NCBI RefSeq assembly: GCF_963666675.1
Contig: NZ_OY762929.1
Coordinates: 4,870,001 to 4,934,000 of the forward strand
From: an uncultured Desulfobacter sp.
GTDB lineage: Bacteria > Desulfobacterota > Desulfobacteria > Desulfobacterales > Desulfobacteraceae
Length of the DNA: 64,000 nt
Direction of reading: 5' to 3'
Below, one piece after another: positions 33,988 through 43,454 of the stretch. Positions within the stretch are counted from its first letter, which is position 1; every line of letters begins with the position of its first letter. Below the pieces are notes generated by a model, which had not been told where the DNA came from, made no database searches, and saw nothing but the letters and a program-made list of their open reading frames with translations. The translations under genes and the position numbers were made by a program.

Positions 33988-34442
33988 CATTTCAAAATTT
34001 GCCCTCGCCACCACGCTTCAGCAGACGCCTCTTTCGGCATGAAACTACAAAAAGGAAATAAATTTAAATTTCCAAACGAAATTATCACTACCCAACCCCT
34101 TTCTTAAAAAACGTGTTTTCCTGCTATCTCTCCGGTTATTCCAGCCTATTATTTTAGGGCGTTTCCAAAGATCAAATATTTTTTGACATCCTGAACTGCT
34201 ACAAACAGGCCACGAGGACAAAAAAACATAGACATATTCATATATACAATAAAAATACAAAAATGCATTCATAGAAGGGCTATAACGAAACATATGTGTA
34301 ATAAAATTTCAAAAATTCATAAGCCTTCCAAATAATAAAACACCCACAACCATTCCCATGCCGCCGAAATAAAAAATAATAGCCTATAAATTCAATGGGT
34401 AGCGGAAACACGAAACAAAAAAAATTATTTCTTTTTTAGTAT

Positions 34443-34457
34443 TGGCTTAGTTGTTGC
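34443..34457 (+). promoter_or_regulatory. Sigma-54 promoter of the urt-ure operon
   Basis: TGGCTTAGTTGTTGC has the -24 GG and -12 GC doublets at exact spacing. Transcription would start near 34469, giving a leader of about 77 bases to the urtA ATG. It suggests nitrogen-limitation control through NtrC or a similar activator; I did not find a clear NtrC-type site upstream. Confidence 0.7.
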
Positions 34458-34545
34458 GTAAGAGGTTTGCACTTGTAAGTGACAGGAGCGCTGCTTCAGG
34501 TACTCCGCCATAAATTAATTAAGAATAAAAAAGATTGGACTTAAC

Positions 34546-35820
34546 ATGAATTGTAAACGTTTTTCCCACAGATTATTGTTTACCGCTTTTGCATTTTTTT
34601 GCTGCATAACCATGGTCTCCTCGGCGTTGGCCAAAGAGACCATTAAAATTGGGGTACTTCACTCCTTGTCCGGCACCATGGCCATCAGCGAGACCACATT
34701 AAAAGACACGATTTTGATGCTGGTGGACGAACAAAACAAAAAAGGCGGCCTTCTGGGCAAACAAATTGAAGCCGTCGTGGTTGACCCCGCCTCCAACTGG
34801 CCGCTGTTTGCCGAAAAGGCAAGGGAGCTGATCGAAAAGGACAAAGTGGCCGCCGTGTTTGGATGCTGGACTTCCGTATCCAGAAAATCGGTCCTCCCCG
34901 TGTTTGAAGAGCTGAACAATCTGCTGTTCTACCCGGTTCAATATGAGGGGGAAGAGTCATCCAAAAATGTATTCTATACCGGTGCAGCCCCGAACCAGCA
35001 GGCCATCCCCGCCGTTGACTATCTGATGAATGAGATCGGCGTAAAACGCTGGGTTCTTGCCGGAACCGACTATGTCTACCCCAGAACCACCAACAAAATC
35101 CTCCAGGCGTACCTGAAAAGCAAAGGGGTGGCCGATGCCGACATCATGATCAACTATACCCCCTTTGGCCACTCTGACTGGCAGTCCATTGTTGCCGACA
35201 TCAAAAAATTCGGCGCCGCCGGCAAAAAAACCGCTGTGGTATCCACCATCAACGGCGACGCCAACGTCCCCTTTTACAAAGAGCTTGGTAACCAGGGCGT
35301 CACCGCAGACAACATCCCGGTCGTTGCCTTTTCCGTGGGAGAAGAAGAGCTCTCCGGCATCGATACCAAACCGCTGGTGGGCCATCTTGCCGCCTGGAAC
35401 TACTTCATGAGTGTTGACGATCCTGCCAATGATGAATTCATTGAAAACTGGCATAAATTTATCAAAAACGACAAACAGGTCACCAATGACCCCATGGAAG
35501 CGCACTATATCGGTTTCAACATGTGGGTCAAAGCCGTTGAAAAAGCCGGCACCACTGCTCCTGACGCAGTCCAGGATGCCATCATCGGCGTGACTGTTCC
35601 CAACCTGACCGGCGGTTACTCCGCCATGATGCCCAACCATCACATCACCAAACCCGTTCTCATCGGAGAAATCCAGGACGACGGTCAGTTTGAAGTGGTT
35701 TGGCAGACTCCCGGGTTAGTGGTTGGTGATGCATGGTCAGACTTTCTGCCCGGCTCCAAAGACCTGATCTCCGACTGGCGGGCACCTTTGAAAAACGGCA
35801 ACTTTAAGGTCACCAAATAA
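34546..35820 (+). CDS. urtA: Urea ABC transporter substrate-binding protein
   Basis: Periplasmic binding protein for urea, 424 residues. A signal peptide covers residues 1-29 (FSHRLLFTAFAFFCCITMVSSALA, cut after ALA). The mature protein starts IKIGVLHSLSGTMAISE as in UrtA/AmiC-type receptors; further blocks are VFGCWTSVSRKSVLPVFE, LFYPVQYEGEESS, VLAGTDYVYPRTTN and EAHYIGFNMWVKAVEKAG. It is the first gene of a 12-gene urea operon and is separated from urtB by a hairpin, fitting the higher demand for the binding protein. Confidence 0.96.
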   Translation: MNCKRFSHRLLFTAFAFFCCITMVSSALAKETIKIGVLHSLSGTMAISETTLKDTILMLVDEQNKKGGLLGKQIEAVVVDPASNWPLFAEKARELIEKDKVAAVFGCWTSVSRKSVLPVFEELNNLLFYPVQYEGEESSKNVFYTGAAPNQQAIPAVDYLMNEIGVKRWVLAGTDYVYPRTTNKILQAYLKSKGVADADIMINYTPFGHSDWQSIVADIKKFGAAGKKTAVVSTINGDANVPFYKELGNQGVTADNIPVVAFSVGEEELSGIDTKPLVGHLAAWNYFMSVDDPANDEFIENWHKFIKNDKQVTNDPMEAHYIGFNMWVKAVEKAGTTAPDAVQDAIIGVTVPNLTGGYSAMMPNHHITKPVLIGEIQDDGQFEVVWQTPGLVVGDAWSDFLPGSKDLISDWRAPLKNGNFKVTK

Positions 35821-35856
35821 CCTGCCGGTATCTTCGTTGACCTGGCTCATAGCTCA

Positions 35857-35885
35857 GGCAGAAGGAATACATTATTCCTTCTGCC
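35857..35885 (+). terminator. Intra-operon hairpin between urtA and urtB
   Basis: Perfect 12-bp stem GGCAGAAGGAAT / ATTCCTTCTGCC with a 5-base loop and no T-run. It probably stabilises the urtA message end or partly terminates, lowering expression of downstream genes. Confidence 0.7.
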
Positions 35886-35981
35886 AACTTCCCAACATAC
35901 CATAAACGCAGCACCTGCCCCTCTTTTGGCAGGCACCTGACACATTTGGCAAAATATTTTCCCTAGGGGTTAAGTTCTGAT

Positions 35982-37610
35982 ATGTTTACTTTCCCAAACA
36001 AGCGTTTTTCCACCCTGCTTTTTACCCTGGCGTTTGCAATGCTCACGGTATGCTTTGCGGTTCATATCCCCAATGCAGCGGCCGGTGACTTTGATGAAGG
36101 CCTTAAAAAGCTGACCCAGAGAAATTTCAACCGCAAGATCCAGGGACTTGAGCAGATCTTTCAAAGCAAAGATCCCCAGGTGGAAAAACTTTTCTCCGCA
36201 CTGCTTGACGGCGATCTTTATTACACCAAAATCGGAAAAGAAGTGGTATATGCCTCAGAAAAAGAGGATGGATATACCACCACCGGCGTGCTGTCAAACG
36301 ATGAAACGCAACAGGTCGGCAGCAGACACATTAAAAAAATCGGCATCAACAATAAGATCAGAAAAAAGCTGAAAGGCTGGCTTTCACTGCTTCAGCTCTA
36401 CCATGGCACGCCCCGGGAACGGGCCGATGCCGTTTACCGAATCCTTGGGATGTTAAATCCGGAGATGGTAGAGGCTCTGAAAGGTCTTTACAATGAAGAG
36501 CCCGATGGACCTTTAAAACAAGCGCTTGCAACAGCCATTGCCCTGGATACCCTTGGGACCGGAGACAAAGCTGCAAAATTATCAGCTCTGTCCCAATTGG
36601 AAGGCAGCCTTCAACCGGCCGTCAAAAACGGGGTGATCAAAGTTTTGGACAAAGAAAAGAACGGGGACGTTCAAAAACAAGCCCAGAAAACCCTCCAGCG
36701 CATTGAGTCAAAAATTGCATTTTACGGATTTTTAGAGACCCTCTTTTTTGGGCTGAGCGCGGGTTCCATCCTGGTCCTTGCAGCCATCGGCCTGGCCATT
36801 ACCTTCGGGGTGATCGGCGTAATCAACATGGCCCACGGCGAACTGATCATGATCGGGGCCTATACCACCTGGGTGATCCAGCAGATGCTGCCCAACCACC
36901 TGGGACTTGCCATCGGCCTGGCCGTGCCGGGTGCATTTTTAGTCTCCGCGCTGGCCGGCATTGCCATTGAACGGTCCATCATCCGGTTTCTTTACGGACG
37001 CCCCCTTGAAACATTGCTGGCAACATTCGGCGTCAGCCTGGTGCTCCAGCAGGCGGTCCGGTCCATATTTTCGCCGCTGAACCGGGCGGTGAGCACACCT
37101 GAGTGGATGAGCGGCTCCCTGGTGTTAAATCCGGTACTCTCCCTGACCATGAACCGCATTGTCATCTTCTTTTTCTGCCTGTTTGTGTTTGGGGCCCTGT
37201 TTTTGATCATGAAAAAAACATCCCTTGGCCTTCAGGTCCGGGCGGTTTCCCAGAACCGGACCATGGCCAGGGCCATGGGGGTACCCGCCTCCCGGGTCGA
37301 TGCCCTGACCTTCGGGCTGGGATCAGGCATTGCAGGCGTGGCCGGGGTGGCCCTGAGCCAGCTGACCAATGTCGGTCCCAATCTTGGCCAGGCCTATATC
37401 ATTGACTCGTTCATGGTCGTGGTGTTCGGCGGCGTGGGGAATCTTTGGGGAACCATGCTTGCCGGCCTGACGCTTGGCACAGCCAACAAATTCATTGAAC
37501 CCTTTTCCGGCGCCGTGCTGGCCAAAATCATTGTGCTGGTGTTCATTATTCTATTTATTCAAAAACGCCCCCAGGGGCTTTTCCCCCAGAAAGGGAGGGC
37601 AGCAGGCTAA
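35982..37610 (+). CDS. urtB: Urea ABC transporter permease UrtB
   Basis: Inner-membrane permease, 542 residues. An N-terminal signal-like helix (residues 10-32) is followed by a ~200-residue soluble helical region with HEAT-like repeats, as in long UrtB proteins. The LivH-type permease part begins near 245: FFGLSAGSILVLAAIGLAITFGVIGVINMAHGELIMIGAYTTW, with about eight helices and the loop GVPASRVDALTFGLGSGIAG, ending FIQKRPQGLFP. It pairs with UrtC to form the channel. Separated from urtC by 3 bp. Confidence 0.95.
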   Translation: MFTFPNKRFSTLLFTLAFAMLTVCFAVHIPNAAAGDFDEGLKKLTQRNFNRKIQGLEQIFQSKDPQVEKLFSALLDGDLYYTKIGKEVVYASEKEDGYTTTGVLSNDETQQVGSRHIKKIGINNKIRKKLKGWLSLLQLYHGTPRERADAVYRILGMLNPEMVEALKGLYNEEPDGPLKQALATAIALDTLGTGDKAAKLSALSQLEGSLQPAVKNGVIKVLDKEKNGDVQKQAQKTLQRIESKIAFYGFLETLFFGLSAGSILVLAAIGLAITFGVIGVINMAHGELIMIGAYTTWVIQQMLPNHLGLAIGLAVPGAFLVSALAGIAIERSIIRFLYGRPLETLLATFGVSLVLQQAVRSIFSPLNRAVSTPEWMSGSLVLNPVLSLTMNRIVIFFFCLFVFGALFLIMKKTSLGLQVRAVSQNRTMARAMGVPASRVDALTFGLGSGIAGVAGVALSQLTNVGPNLGQAYIIDSFMVVVFGGVGNLWGTMLAGLTLGTANKFIEPFSGAVLAKIIVLVFIILFIQKRPQGLFPQKGRAAG

Positions 37611-37613
37611 GTT

Positions 37614-38702
37614 ATGAAACGTTTATCCTTTATTTTTGACGACAAGCTGGGTCTTCCGCTGCTCCTGGCATTGGGCGCCGCCATGGTCCTGGTGCCGACG
37701 CTGAACCTGATGGTGCCGGAAACAAGTTTCTTCCATGTCTCCACATTTACCATGTCCCTGTGGGGAAAATACCTGACCTATGCCCTGCTGGCCCTTGCGG
37801 TGGATATTGTGTGGGGGTATTTAGGGATTTTAAGCCTGGGCCATGGGGTCTTCTTTGGACTGGGCGGCTATGCCATGGGCATGTATCTCATGCGCCAGAT
37901 CGGTACACGGGGCGAATACGGCCACCCCATTCTCCCGGATTTCATGGTATTTTTGAACTGGGACAAACTGCCCTGGTTCTGGCACGGGTTTGACATGTTC
38001 CCCTTTGCTGCGGTCATGATTGTGCTGGTCCCCTGTCTGCTAGCCTTTGTATTCGGATGGTTTGCCTTTAAATCACGGGTCACAGGGGTGTATCTGTCCA
38101 TCATCACCCAGGCATTGACCTTTTCGGTCATGCTCGCCTTTTTCAGAAACGAAATGGGATTCGGCGGCAACAACGGCCTGACCGATTTTAAGGATCTTTT
38201 AGGATTCTCGCTGCTCAATGATGGGGCCAAGGCTGCGCTTTTTGCGGTTACGGCAGGGATTTTAATTCTTGCCTATATTGCCTGCCGGCATCTGGTCTCT
38301 TCCAAACTTGGACGGGTTCTGGCAGCCATACGGGATGCCGAGGACCGGGTGAGATTTTTCGGGTATAATGTTGAAAACGTAAAACTGTGGATCTTTGTCT
38401 TTTCCGCCGGCCTTGCCGGCATTGCCGGAGCCCTGTATGTACCCCAGGTGGGTATCATCAATCCATCGGAATTCTCCCCGCTCAACTCCATTGAAATTGT
38501 GGTCTGGGTGGCCGTGGGCGGCAGGGGTACCCTGTACGGCGCGGTTGCAGGCGCCCTTGCGGTCAACTGGGCCAAAAGTTATCTGACCGGTGCCCTGCCC
38601 GATGCCTGGCTCTTTGCCCTGGGCGCGCTTTTTATTGTGGTAACGATTTTTCTTCCCAAGGGGATTGCAGGCCTGATCCGGCTTAAAAAGGAGGCGGCAT
38701 GA
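37614..38702 (+). CDS. urtC: Urea ABC transporter permease UrtC
   Basis: Second permease, LivM type, 362 residues with about nine membrane helices. Recognised by ALAVDIVWGYLGILSLGHGVFFGLGGYAMGM, GVYLSIITQALTFSVMLAFFRNEMGFGGNNGLTDFK (a block specific for urea systems), and the coupling loop SKLGRVLAAIRDAEDRVRFFGYN. It ends in FLPKGIAGLIRLKKEAA. Its stop overlaps the urtD start (ATGA), so subunits are made in step. Confidence 0.96.
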   Translation: MKRLSFIFDDKLGLPLLLALGAAMVLVPTLNLMVPETSFFHVSTFTMSLWGKYLTYALLALAVDIVWGYLGILSLGHGVFFGLGGYAMGMYLMRQIGTRGEYGHPILPDFMVFLNWDKLPWFWHGFDMFPFAAVMIVLVPCLLAFVFGWFAFKSRVTGVYLSIITQALTFSVMLAFFRNEMGFGGNNGLTDFKDLLGFSLLNDGAKAALFAVTAGILILAYIACRHLVSSKLGRVLAAIRDAEDRVRFFGYNVENVKLWIFVFSAGLAGIAGALYVPQVGIINPSEFSPLNSIEIVVWVAVGGRGTLYGAVAGALAVNWAKSYLTGALPDAWLFALGALFIVVTIFLPKGIAGLIRLKKEAA

Positions 38703-39532
38703 TTCAACCGTTAAAAGCCTTCCGGGAATTCTGGCCCAGGGATCGCGTGTTCGATTTTTTAATTCCCGACGTCCCGCCCGTTCTGGACACCAGTCACAAG
38801 GTCATTCTCTATCTTGAGGGGATCAGCGTCAGCTTTGACGGGTTTAAAGCCATTAACGACCTGAACCTCTATGTGGATGAAGGGGAACTGCGCTGCATCA
38901 TCGGCCCCAACGGTGCCGGGAAGACCACCATGATGGATATCATCACAGGTAAAACCCAGCCCGATTCCGGTGTTGCCTGGTTCGGCCAGACCATCAACCT
39001 GTTACAGCACACGGAACCTGAAATTGCAGAGGCCGGCATCGGCAGAAAATTTCAAAAACCCACCGTATTTGAAGAGCATACCGTTTATGAGAATCTTGAG
39101 CTTGCCATGGCAGCGGACAAGCGGGTACTTCCCACGCTGTTCTCAACACTCACGGGCGAACAGCGGGACATGATCGATCAGACCCTTGAAATTGTCGGTC
39201 TTTCAGAAGCGTTTAGAATACGGGCAGGCGCCCTTTCCCACGGCCAGAAACAATGGCTTGAGATCGGGATGCTCCTAATGCAGAAACCCGTCCTGATGCT
39301 GGTGGATGAACCGGTGGCGGGTATGACCCGCCAGGAGATGGAAAAAACCGCTGAACTTCTGACCTCCCTGGCCGGCCAGCGTTCAATCATCGTTGTTGAA
39401 CATGACATGGATTTTGTCAGGTCCATTGCAAAAAAAGTAACGGTGCTTCACCAGGGATCCATCCTGGCCGAAGGCAATATGGATGAGATCCAAAACAATC
39501 AAAAGGTCCGGGAAGTCTACCTGGGAGAATAA
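38699..39532 (+). CDS. urtD: Urea ABC transporter ATPase UrtD
   Basis: LivG-type ATP-binding subunit of 277 residues that powers urea uptake with UrtE. Walker A is IIGPNGAGKTTMMDIITGKT near residue 72, Q-loop GRKFQKPTVFEEHTVYENL, signature LSHGQKQWLEIGMLL and Walker B LMLVDEPVAGMT, then VVEHDMDFV. An ~40-residue N-terminal extension precedes the domain. Spacing to urtE is 3 bp. Confidence 0.96.
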   Translation: MIQPLKAFREFWPRDRVFDFLIPDVPPVLDTSHKVILYLEGISVSFDGFKAINDLNLYVDEGELRCIIGPNGAGKTTMMDIITGKTQPDSGVAWFGQTINLLQHTEPEIAEAGIGRKFQKPTVFEEHTVYENLELAMAADKRVLPTLFSTLTGEQRDMIDQTLEIVGLSEAFRIRAGALSHGQKQWLEIGMLLMQKPVLMLVDEPVAGMTRQEMEKTAELLTSLAGQRSIIVVEHDMDFVRSIAKKVTVLHQGSILAEGNMDEIQNNQKVREVYLGE

Positions 39533-39535
39533 CGC

Positions 39536-40228
39536 ATGCTTACAATAGAAAACCTGAACCAGTATTACGGTGAAAGCCACACCCTTTGGGATCTTTCACT
39601 TTCGATCAAGGAGAAGTGCTGCACCTGCCTGATGGGCAGAAACGGCGTGGGTAAAACAACCTTGCTCAACTGCATCATGGGCCTTGTCCCCGTTAAAAGC
39701 GGCAGCATATCCTTTAAGGGCGAAAACATCATCAAAAAAAGGGCTGAACACCGGGCAGGCTTTGGCATTGGCTATGTTCCCCAGGGCCGCCAGATTTTCC
39801 CGCTCATGACCGTTGAAGAGAACCTGACCATCGGCCTGACCACAGCCGGGAAGGGAAAAAAAATTCCAGATCTGGTTTTTGAGCTTTTTCCTGTGTTAAA
39901 AGAGATGTTGAAACGCCGGGGCGGGGATCTTTCGGGCGGCCAGCAGCAGCAGCTTGCCATTGGCAGGGCATTGGTGCTGGACCCCACCCTGCTGATTCTG
40001 GATGAGCCCTGTGAAGGCATCCAGCCCAACATTGTCCAGGAAATCGGGGATATTATTAGAAGATTGGTTCAGGAGGTGGATATGACCGTACTTTTGGTGG
40101 AACAAAAACTTCACTTTGTCAAACAGACGGCGGACAACTTCTTTATCATGGACCGGGGGCGGCTCATGGCCGACGGTAATATTTCAGAGCTTAACGAAGA
40201 ACTGATCAGCAAATATCTGACCGTTTAA
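39536..40228 (+). CDS. urtE: Urea ABC transporter ATPase UrtE
   Basis: LivF-type ATPase, 230 residues, partner of UrtD. Walker A GRNGVGKTTLLNCIMGL near 35, Q-loop YVPQGRQIFPLMTVEENL, signature LSGGQQQQLAIGRALVLDP, Walker B LLILDEPCEGIQP and VLLVEQKLHFV. The EGIQPNIVQEIG stretch is typical for UrtE as opposed to branched-chain amino acid LivF. The urease genes begin 7 bp after its stop. Confidence 0.96.
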   Translation: MLTIENLNQYYGESHTLWDLSLSIKEKCCTCLMGRNGVGKTTLLNCIMGLVPVKSGSISFKGENIIKKRAEHRAGFGIGYVPQGRQIFPLMTVEENLTIGLTTAGKGKKIPDLVFELFPVLKEMLKRRGGDLSGGQQQQLAIGRALVLDPTLLILDEPCEGIQPNIVQEIGDIIRRLVQEVDMTVLLVEQKLHFVKQTADNFFIMDRGRLMADGNISELNEELISKYLTV

Positions 40229-40235
40229 TTTTAAT

Positions 40236-41084
40236 ATGTGTTCACCCCTGCACCAAAAACCGGCCGATGGAACCAAAGCAGGCTGGCATGCGTCCTTAGA
40301 TCTTTATCTTGAAAAAAAAGAGGATAAAACAGTACTGGCAAAAACAAACCGCAAAGGCCCGTTGACCATTCAGCAGCCTTTATATGCCGAAGACGGGACC
40401 TGCCATATCTACCTGCTGCACCCGCCGGGCGGTCTTGTGGGCGGAGATCGCCTTGACCTTGAGGTTTATGCCGGGAAAAACACCCACACCCTTTTGACCA
40501 CGCCGGGGGCGACCAAATTTTATCGATCCAGCGGCCCGGAGGCGGTACAGAGCCAGACCTTGAATGTGGCCGCCGGATCGGTTCTGGAGTGGTTTCCCCA
40601 GGAGACCATTTTATTTGAAGGGGCCAACGGCCATCTTATAACGACGGTACATCTTGCCCCGGAGGCGGTATTTATGGGGTGGGAAATTTCATGCCTCGGC
40701 CTTCCCGCACTCAAAAAGACCTTTGACCGTGGGCAGCTGAACGCAACGGTCACCCTGTTCAACGACGCAATTCCGCTGTTGTTTGAAAAGCTTAAGGTTA
40801 ACGATAAACGGGATCTGGCGGGACCGGCAGGATTAAGAAACCAGCCGGTGTCGGCAACCTTCTGGGCGTATCCGGTCCAGGAACAACTCTTCAGGCAGGT
40901 CCAGGAAAAAACGCCCCCGCTTGAGGAAAATTTTGGCATAACATTAATGGACGACCTGCTTGTGGCCCGATACCTGGGCGACCACCCAGGACAGGCCAAA
41001 GAACAATTTGAACGCCTGCGGCAGGCCCTTGCCCCTGAACTGACGGGCAGGCAAGCTGCCGTTCCAAGGATATGGAACACTTAA
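40236..41084 (+). CDS. ureD: Urease accessory protein UreD
   Basis: UreD/UreH chaperone, 282 residues, that binds apo-urease and guides nickel insertion with UreF and UreG. Family blocks: GPLTIQQPLYAEDGTCHIYLLHPPGGLVGGDRLDLEV, LLTTPGATKFYRSSG, EWFPQETILFEGA, MGWEISCLGLPA, and LVARYLGDHPGQAKEQFERLRQAL at the end. It precedes the structural genes as in many ure operons. The ribosome site is weak. Confidence 0.95.
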   Translation: MCSPLHQKPADGTKAGWHASLDLYLEKKEDKTVLAKTNRKGPLTIQQPLYAEDGTCHIYLLHPPGGLVGGDRLDLEVYAGKNTHTLLTTPGATKFYRSSGPEAVQSQTLNVAAGSVLEWFPQETILFEGANGHLITTVHLAPEAVFMGWEISCLGLPALKKTFDRGQLNATVTLFNDAIPLLFEKLKVNDKRDLAGPAGLRNQPVSATFWAYPVQEQLFRQVQEKTPPLEENFGITLMDDLLVARYLGDHPGQAKEQFERLRQALAPELTGRQAAVPRIWNT

Positions 41085-41101
41085 ATTAACGAGGATACCA
41101 A

Positions 41102-41404
41102 ATGGATCTTACCCCCAGAGAAAAAGATAAACTGTTGATATTTACGGCAGCGTTGCTTGCGGAACGGCGCAAGGCCAAAGGGCTGCTGCTTAACTATCCC
41201 GAGGCGGTCGCCTTTATCAGTGCAGCGGTCATGGAAGGTGCACGGGAAGGTAAAACCGTGGCGGAACTCATGGATTACGGCCGTACCCTTCTGAGCAAAG
41301 AAGAGGTCATGGACGGTGTCGCTGAAATGATCCATGATGTTCAGGTTGAAGCCACATTTCCCGACGGCACCAAACTGGTCACCGTCCATAACCCCATACA
41401 CTGA
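41102..41404 (+). CDS. ureA: Urease gamma subunit
   Basis: Small structural subunit of urease, 100 residues, the exact usual size. Starts MDLTPREKDKLLIFTAALLAERRKAKGLLLNYPEAVAFISAAVMEGAREGKT and ends ATFPDGTKLVTVHNPIH, both invariant in the family. A GAGGA site precedes the ATG. The gamma and beta chains are separate genes here, as in most bacteria (they are fused in Helicobacter). Confidence 0.98.
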   Translation: MDLTPREKDKLLIFTAALLAERRKAKGLLLNYPEAVAFISAAVMEGAREGKTVAELMDYGRTLLSKEEVMDGVAEMIHDVQVEATFPDGTKLVTVHNPIH

Positions 41405-41418
41405 AACAAGAGGTTGCC

Positions 41419-41739
41419 ATGATTCCAGGAGAAATGATTACACAACCGGGAGACATTACCATCAATGACGGCCGAAAAACCCTGAGCGTTAAGGTGGTCA
41501 ACAGCGGTGACAGACCGATTCAGGTGGGGTCCCATTACCATTTTTATGAAACCAACAAGGCACTCTCCTTTGACCGGGAAACCGCCAAAGGCTTTCGCCT
41601 CAACATTCCATCGGGAACCGCCATCCGGTTTGAGCCGGGTCTTGAGCGGACTGTCGAACTGGTGGCCTATGCGGGCGCACGCAGGGTATTTGGATTCAAC
41701 CAGGCCGTCATGGGAAACCTTGACGACGGGTCTAACTAA
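41419..41739 (+). CDS. ureB: Urease beta subunit
   Basis: 106-residue structural subunit. Conserved run PGEMITQPGDITINDGRKTLSVKVVNSGDRPIQVGSHYHFYETNKAL, then FDRETAKGFRLNIPSGTAIRFEPG and YAGARRVFGFN. It assembles with UreA and UreC into the (abc)3 trimer. AAGAGG lies upstream of its start and an AAGGAGGGG before ureC. Confidence 0.98.
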   Translation: MIPGEMITQPGDITINDGRKTLSVKVVNSGDRPIQVGSHYHFYETNKALSFDRETAKGFRLNIPSGTAIRFEPGLERTVELVAYAGARRVFGFNQAVMGNLDDGSN

Positions 41740-41748
41740 GGAGGGGAC

Positions 41749-43452
41749 ATGACAACCATCAGCAGAAAAGCCTATGCAGAGATGTTCGGCCCCACCACCG
41801 GAGACCGGGTAAGACTGGCGGATACCGAATTGTTCGTTGAAGTTGAAGAAGACAAAACCATTTACGGCGAAGAAGTCAAATTCGGCGGTGGAAAAACCAT
41901 CCGGGACGGCATGGGACAAAGCCAGGCCTCGTGCGGGGATGCCGTTGACATGGTGATCACCAATGCCCTCATTATCGACCACTGGGGCATCGTCAAAGCG
42001 GATGTGGGCATTAAGGACGGCCGGATTCACGGCATTGGAAAGGCCGGCAACCCCGATGTTCAGCCCGGGATTGACATCATTGTGGGACCCGGTACGGAAG
42101 CGGTCGCCGGAGAAGGCAATATTCTCACCGCAGGCGGCATTGATGCCCACATCCATTTCATTGCCCCCCAGCAGATTGACGAGGCCCTTGCCTCGGGCAT
42201 CACCACCATGCTTGGCGGCGGCACCGGCCCTGCCACCGGGACCAACGCCACCACCTGCACCCCGGGCCCCTGGAATATCGTGAAGATGCTCCAGGCCGCC
42301 GATGCCTTCCCCATGAATCTGGGATTTATGGGCAAGGGCAATGCCAGTTTACCCAGAGCCCTTGAAGAACAGGTAGCTGCGGGAGCCATGGGCCTCAAAC
42401 TCCACGAAGACTGGGGAACGACGCCGGCGGCAATTGATAACTGCCTTGCCGTTGCAGACAAACTGGACGTCCAGGTGGCCATCCACACGGATACCCTAAA
42501 CGAATCCGGATTTGTGGAACAGACCATGGATGCCTTTAAGGGCCGTACCATCCACACCTTCCACACCGAAGGGGCCGGCGGCGGTCATGCTCCGGACATC
42601 ATCCGGGCCTGCGAGTTACCCAATGTGCTGCCCTCGTCGACCAACCCCACCCGACCCTACACGGTCAACACCATTGACGAACACCTGGACATGCTCATGG
42701 TTTGCCACCACCTGGACGCCAAAATTGCCGAGGACATTGCCTTTGCCGAGTCCCGCATCAGAAGGGAAACCATTGCGGCCGAAGACATCCTCCACGACCT
42801 GGGTGCATTTTCCATGATTGCATCGGACTCCCAGGCCATGGGCCGGGTGGGAGAGGTGATCATCAGAACCTGGCAGACCGCACACAAAATGAAAGTGCAA
42901 CGGGGAAGCCTGAAGCAGGACCCGTCCACCCATGACAACAACAGGGTGAAACGGTATATTTCAAAATACACCATCAACCCGGCCCTCTGCCACGGCATTG
43001 CCCATGAGGTTGGCTCTGTTGAAAAGGGCAAATTTGCGGACCTGGTGCTATGGAAACCCGCAATGTTCGGGGTCAAGCCCTCCTTGGTCATTAAAGGCGG
43101 TATGATCGCGCTGGCTCCCATGGGAGACCCCAATGCGTCCATTCCTTCACCCCAGCCGGTTCATTACCGGCCCATGTTTGGTGCCTTTGGCCGGGCCCGG
43201 CATGAAACATCCATCTCCTTTGTATCGGGAACGGCTTTGGAAAAGGGCATGCTGGACAGCGCCGGCCTGAAATCCCTTCTGAAACCGGTAAAGGGATGCC
43301 GGGCCATCGGCAAAAAGAATATGATCCACAATACCTATCAGCCCCACATGGAAGTTGACCCCCAGACCTACGAGGTGCGGGCCGATGGCGAACTGTTAAC
43401 CTGTGAACCGGCGTCGGTGCTTCCCATGGCGCAACGCTACTTTTTGTTTTAA
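41749..43452 (+). CDS. ureC: Urease alpha (catalytic) subunit
   Basis: 567-residue nickel enzyme hydrolysing urea to ammonia and carbamate. Metal ligands seen: the HxH in GGIDAHIHFIAPQQ, the lysine that becomes carbamylated in GAMGLKLHEDWG, His residues in VAIHTDTLNE and TFHTEGAGGGHAPD, and the last Asp in SMIASDSQAMGRVGE. The flap motif MVCHHLD is intact. All point to an active enzyme. It is translated from a strong AAGGAGG site. Confidence 0.99.
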   Translation: MTTISRKAYAEMFGPTTGDRVRLADTELFVEVEEDKTIYGEEVKFGGGKTIRDGMGQSQASCGDAVDMVITNALIIDHWGIVKADVGIKDGRIHGIGKAGNPDVQPGIDIIVGPGTEAVAGEGNILTAGGIDAHIHFIAPQQIDEALASGITTMLGGGTGPATGTNATTCTPGPWNIVKMLQAADAFPMNLGFMGKGNASLPRALEEQVAAGAMGLKLHEDWGTTPAAIDNCLAVADKLDVQVAIHTDTLNESGFVEQTMDAFKGRTIHTFHTEGAGGGHAPDIIRACELPNVLPSSTNPTRPYTVNTIDEHLDMLMVCHHLDAKIAEDIAFAESRIRRETIAAEDILHDLGAFSMIASDSQAMGRVGEVIIRTWQTAHKMKVQRGSLKQDPSTHDNNRVKRYISKYTINPALCHGIAHEVGSVEKGKFADLVLWKPAMFGVKPSLVIKGGMIALAPMGDPNASIPSPQPVHYRPMFGAFGRARHETSISFVSGTALEKGMLDSAGLKSLLKPVKGCRAIGKKNMIHNTYQPHMEVDPQTYEVRADGELLTCEPASVLPMAQRYFLF

Positions 43453-43454
43453 CT

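Noticed and set aside
34045..34293. 82-codon minus-strand frame before urtA
   Set aside because: Low-complexity AT-rich sequence in the operon leader with no ribosome site or conserved motif.
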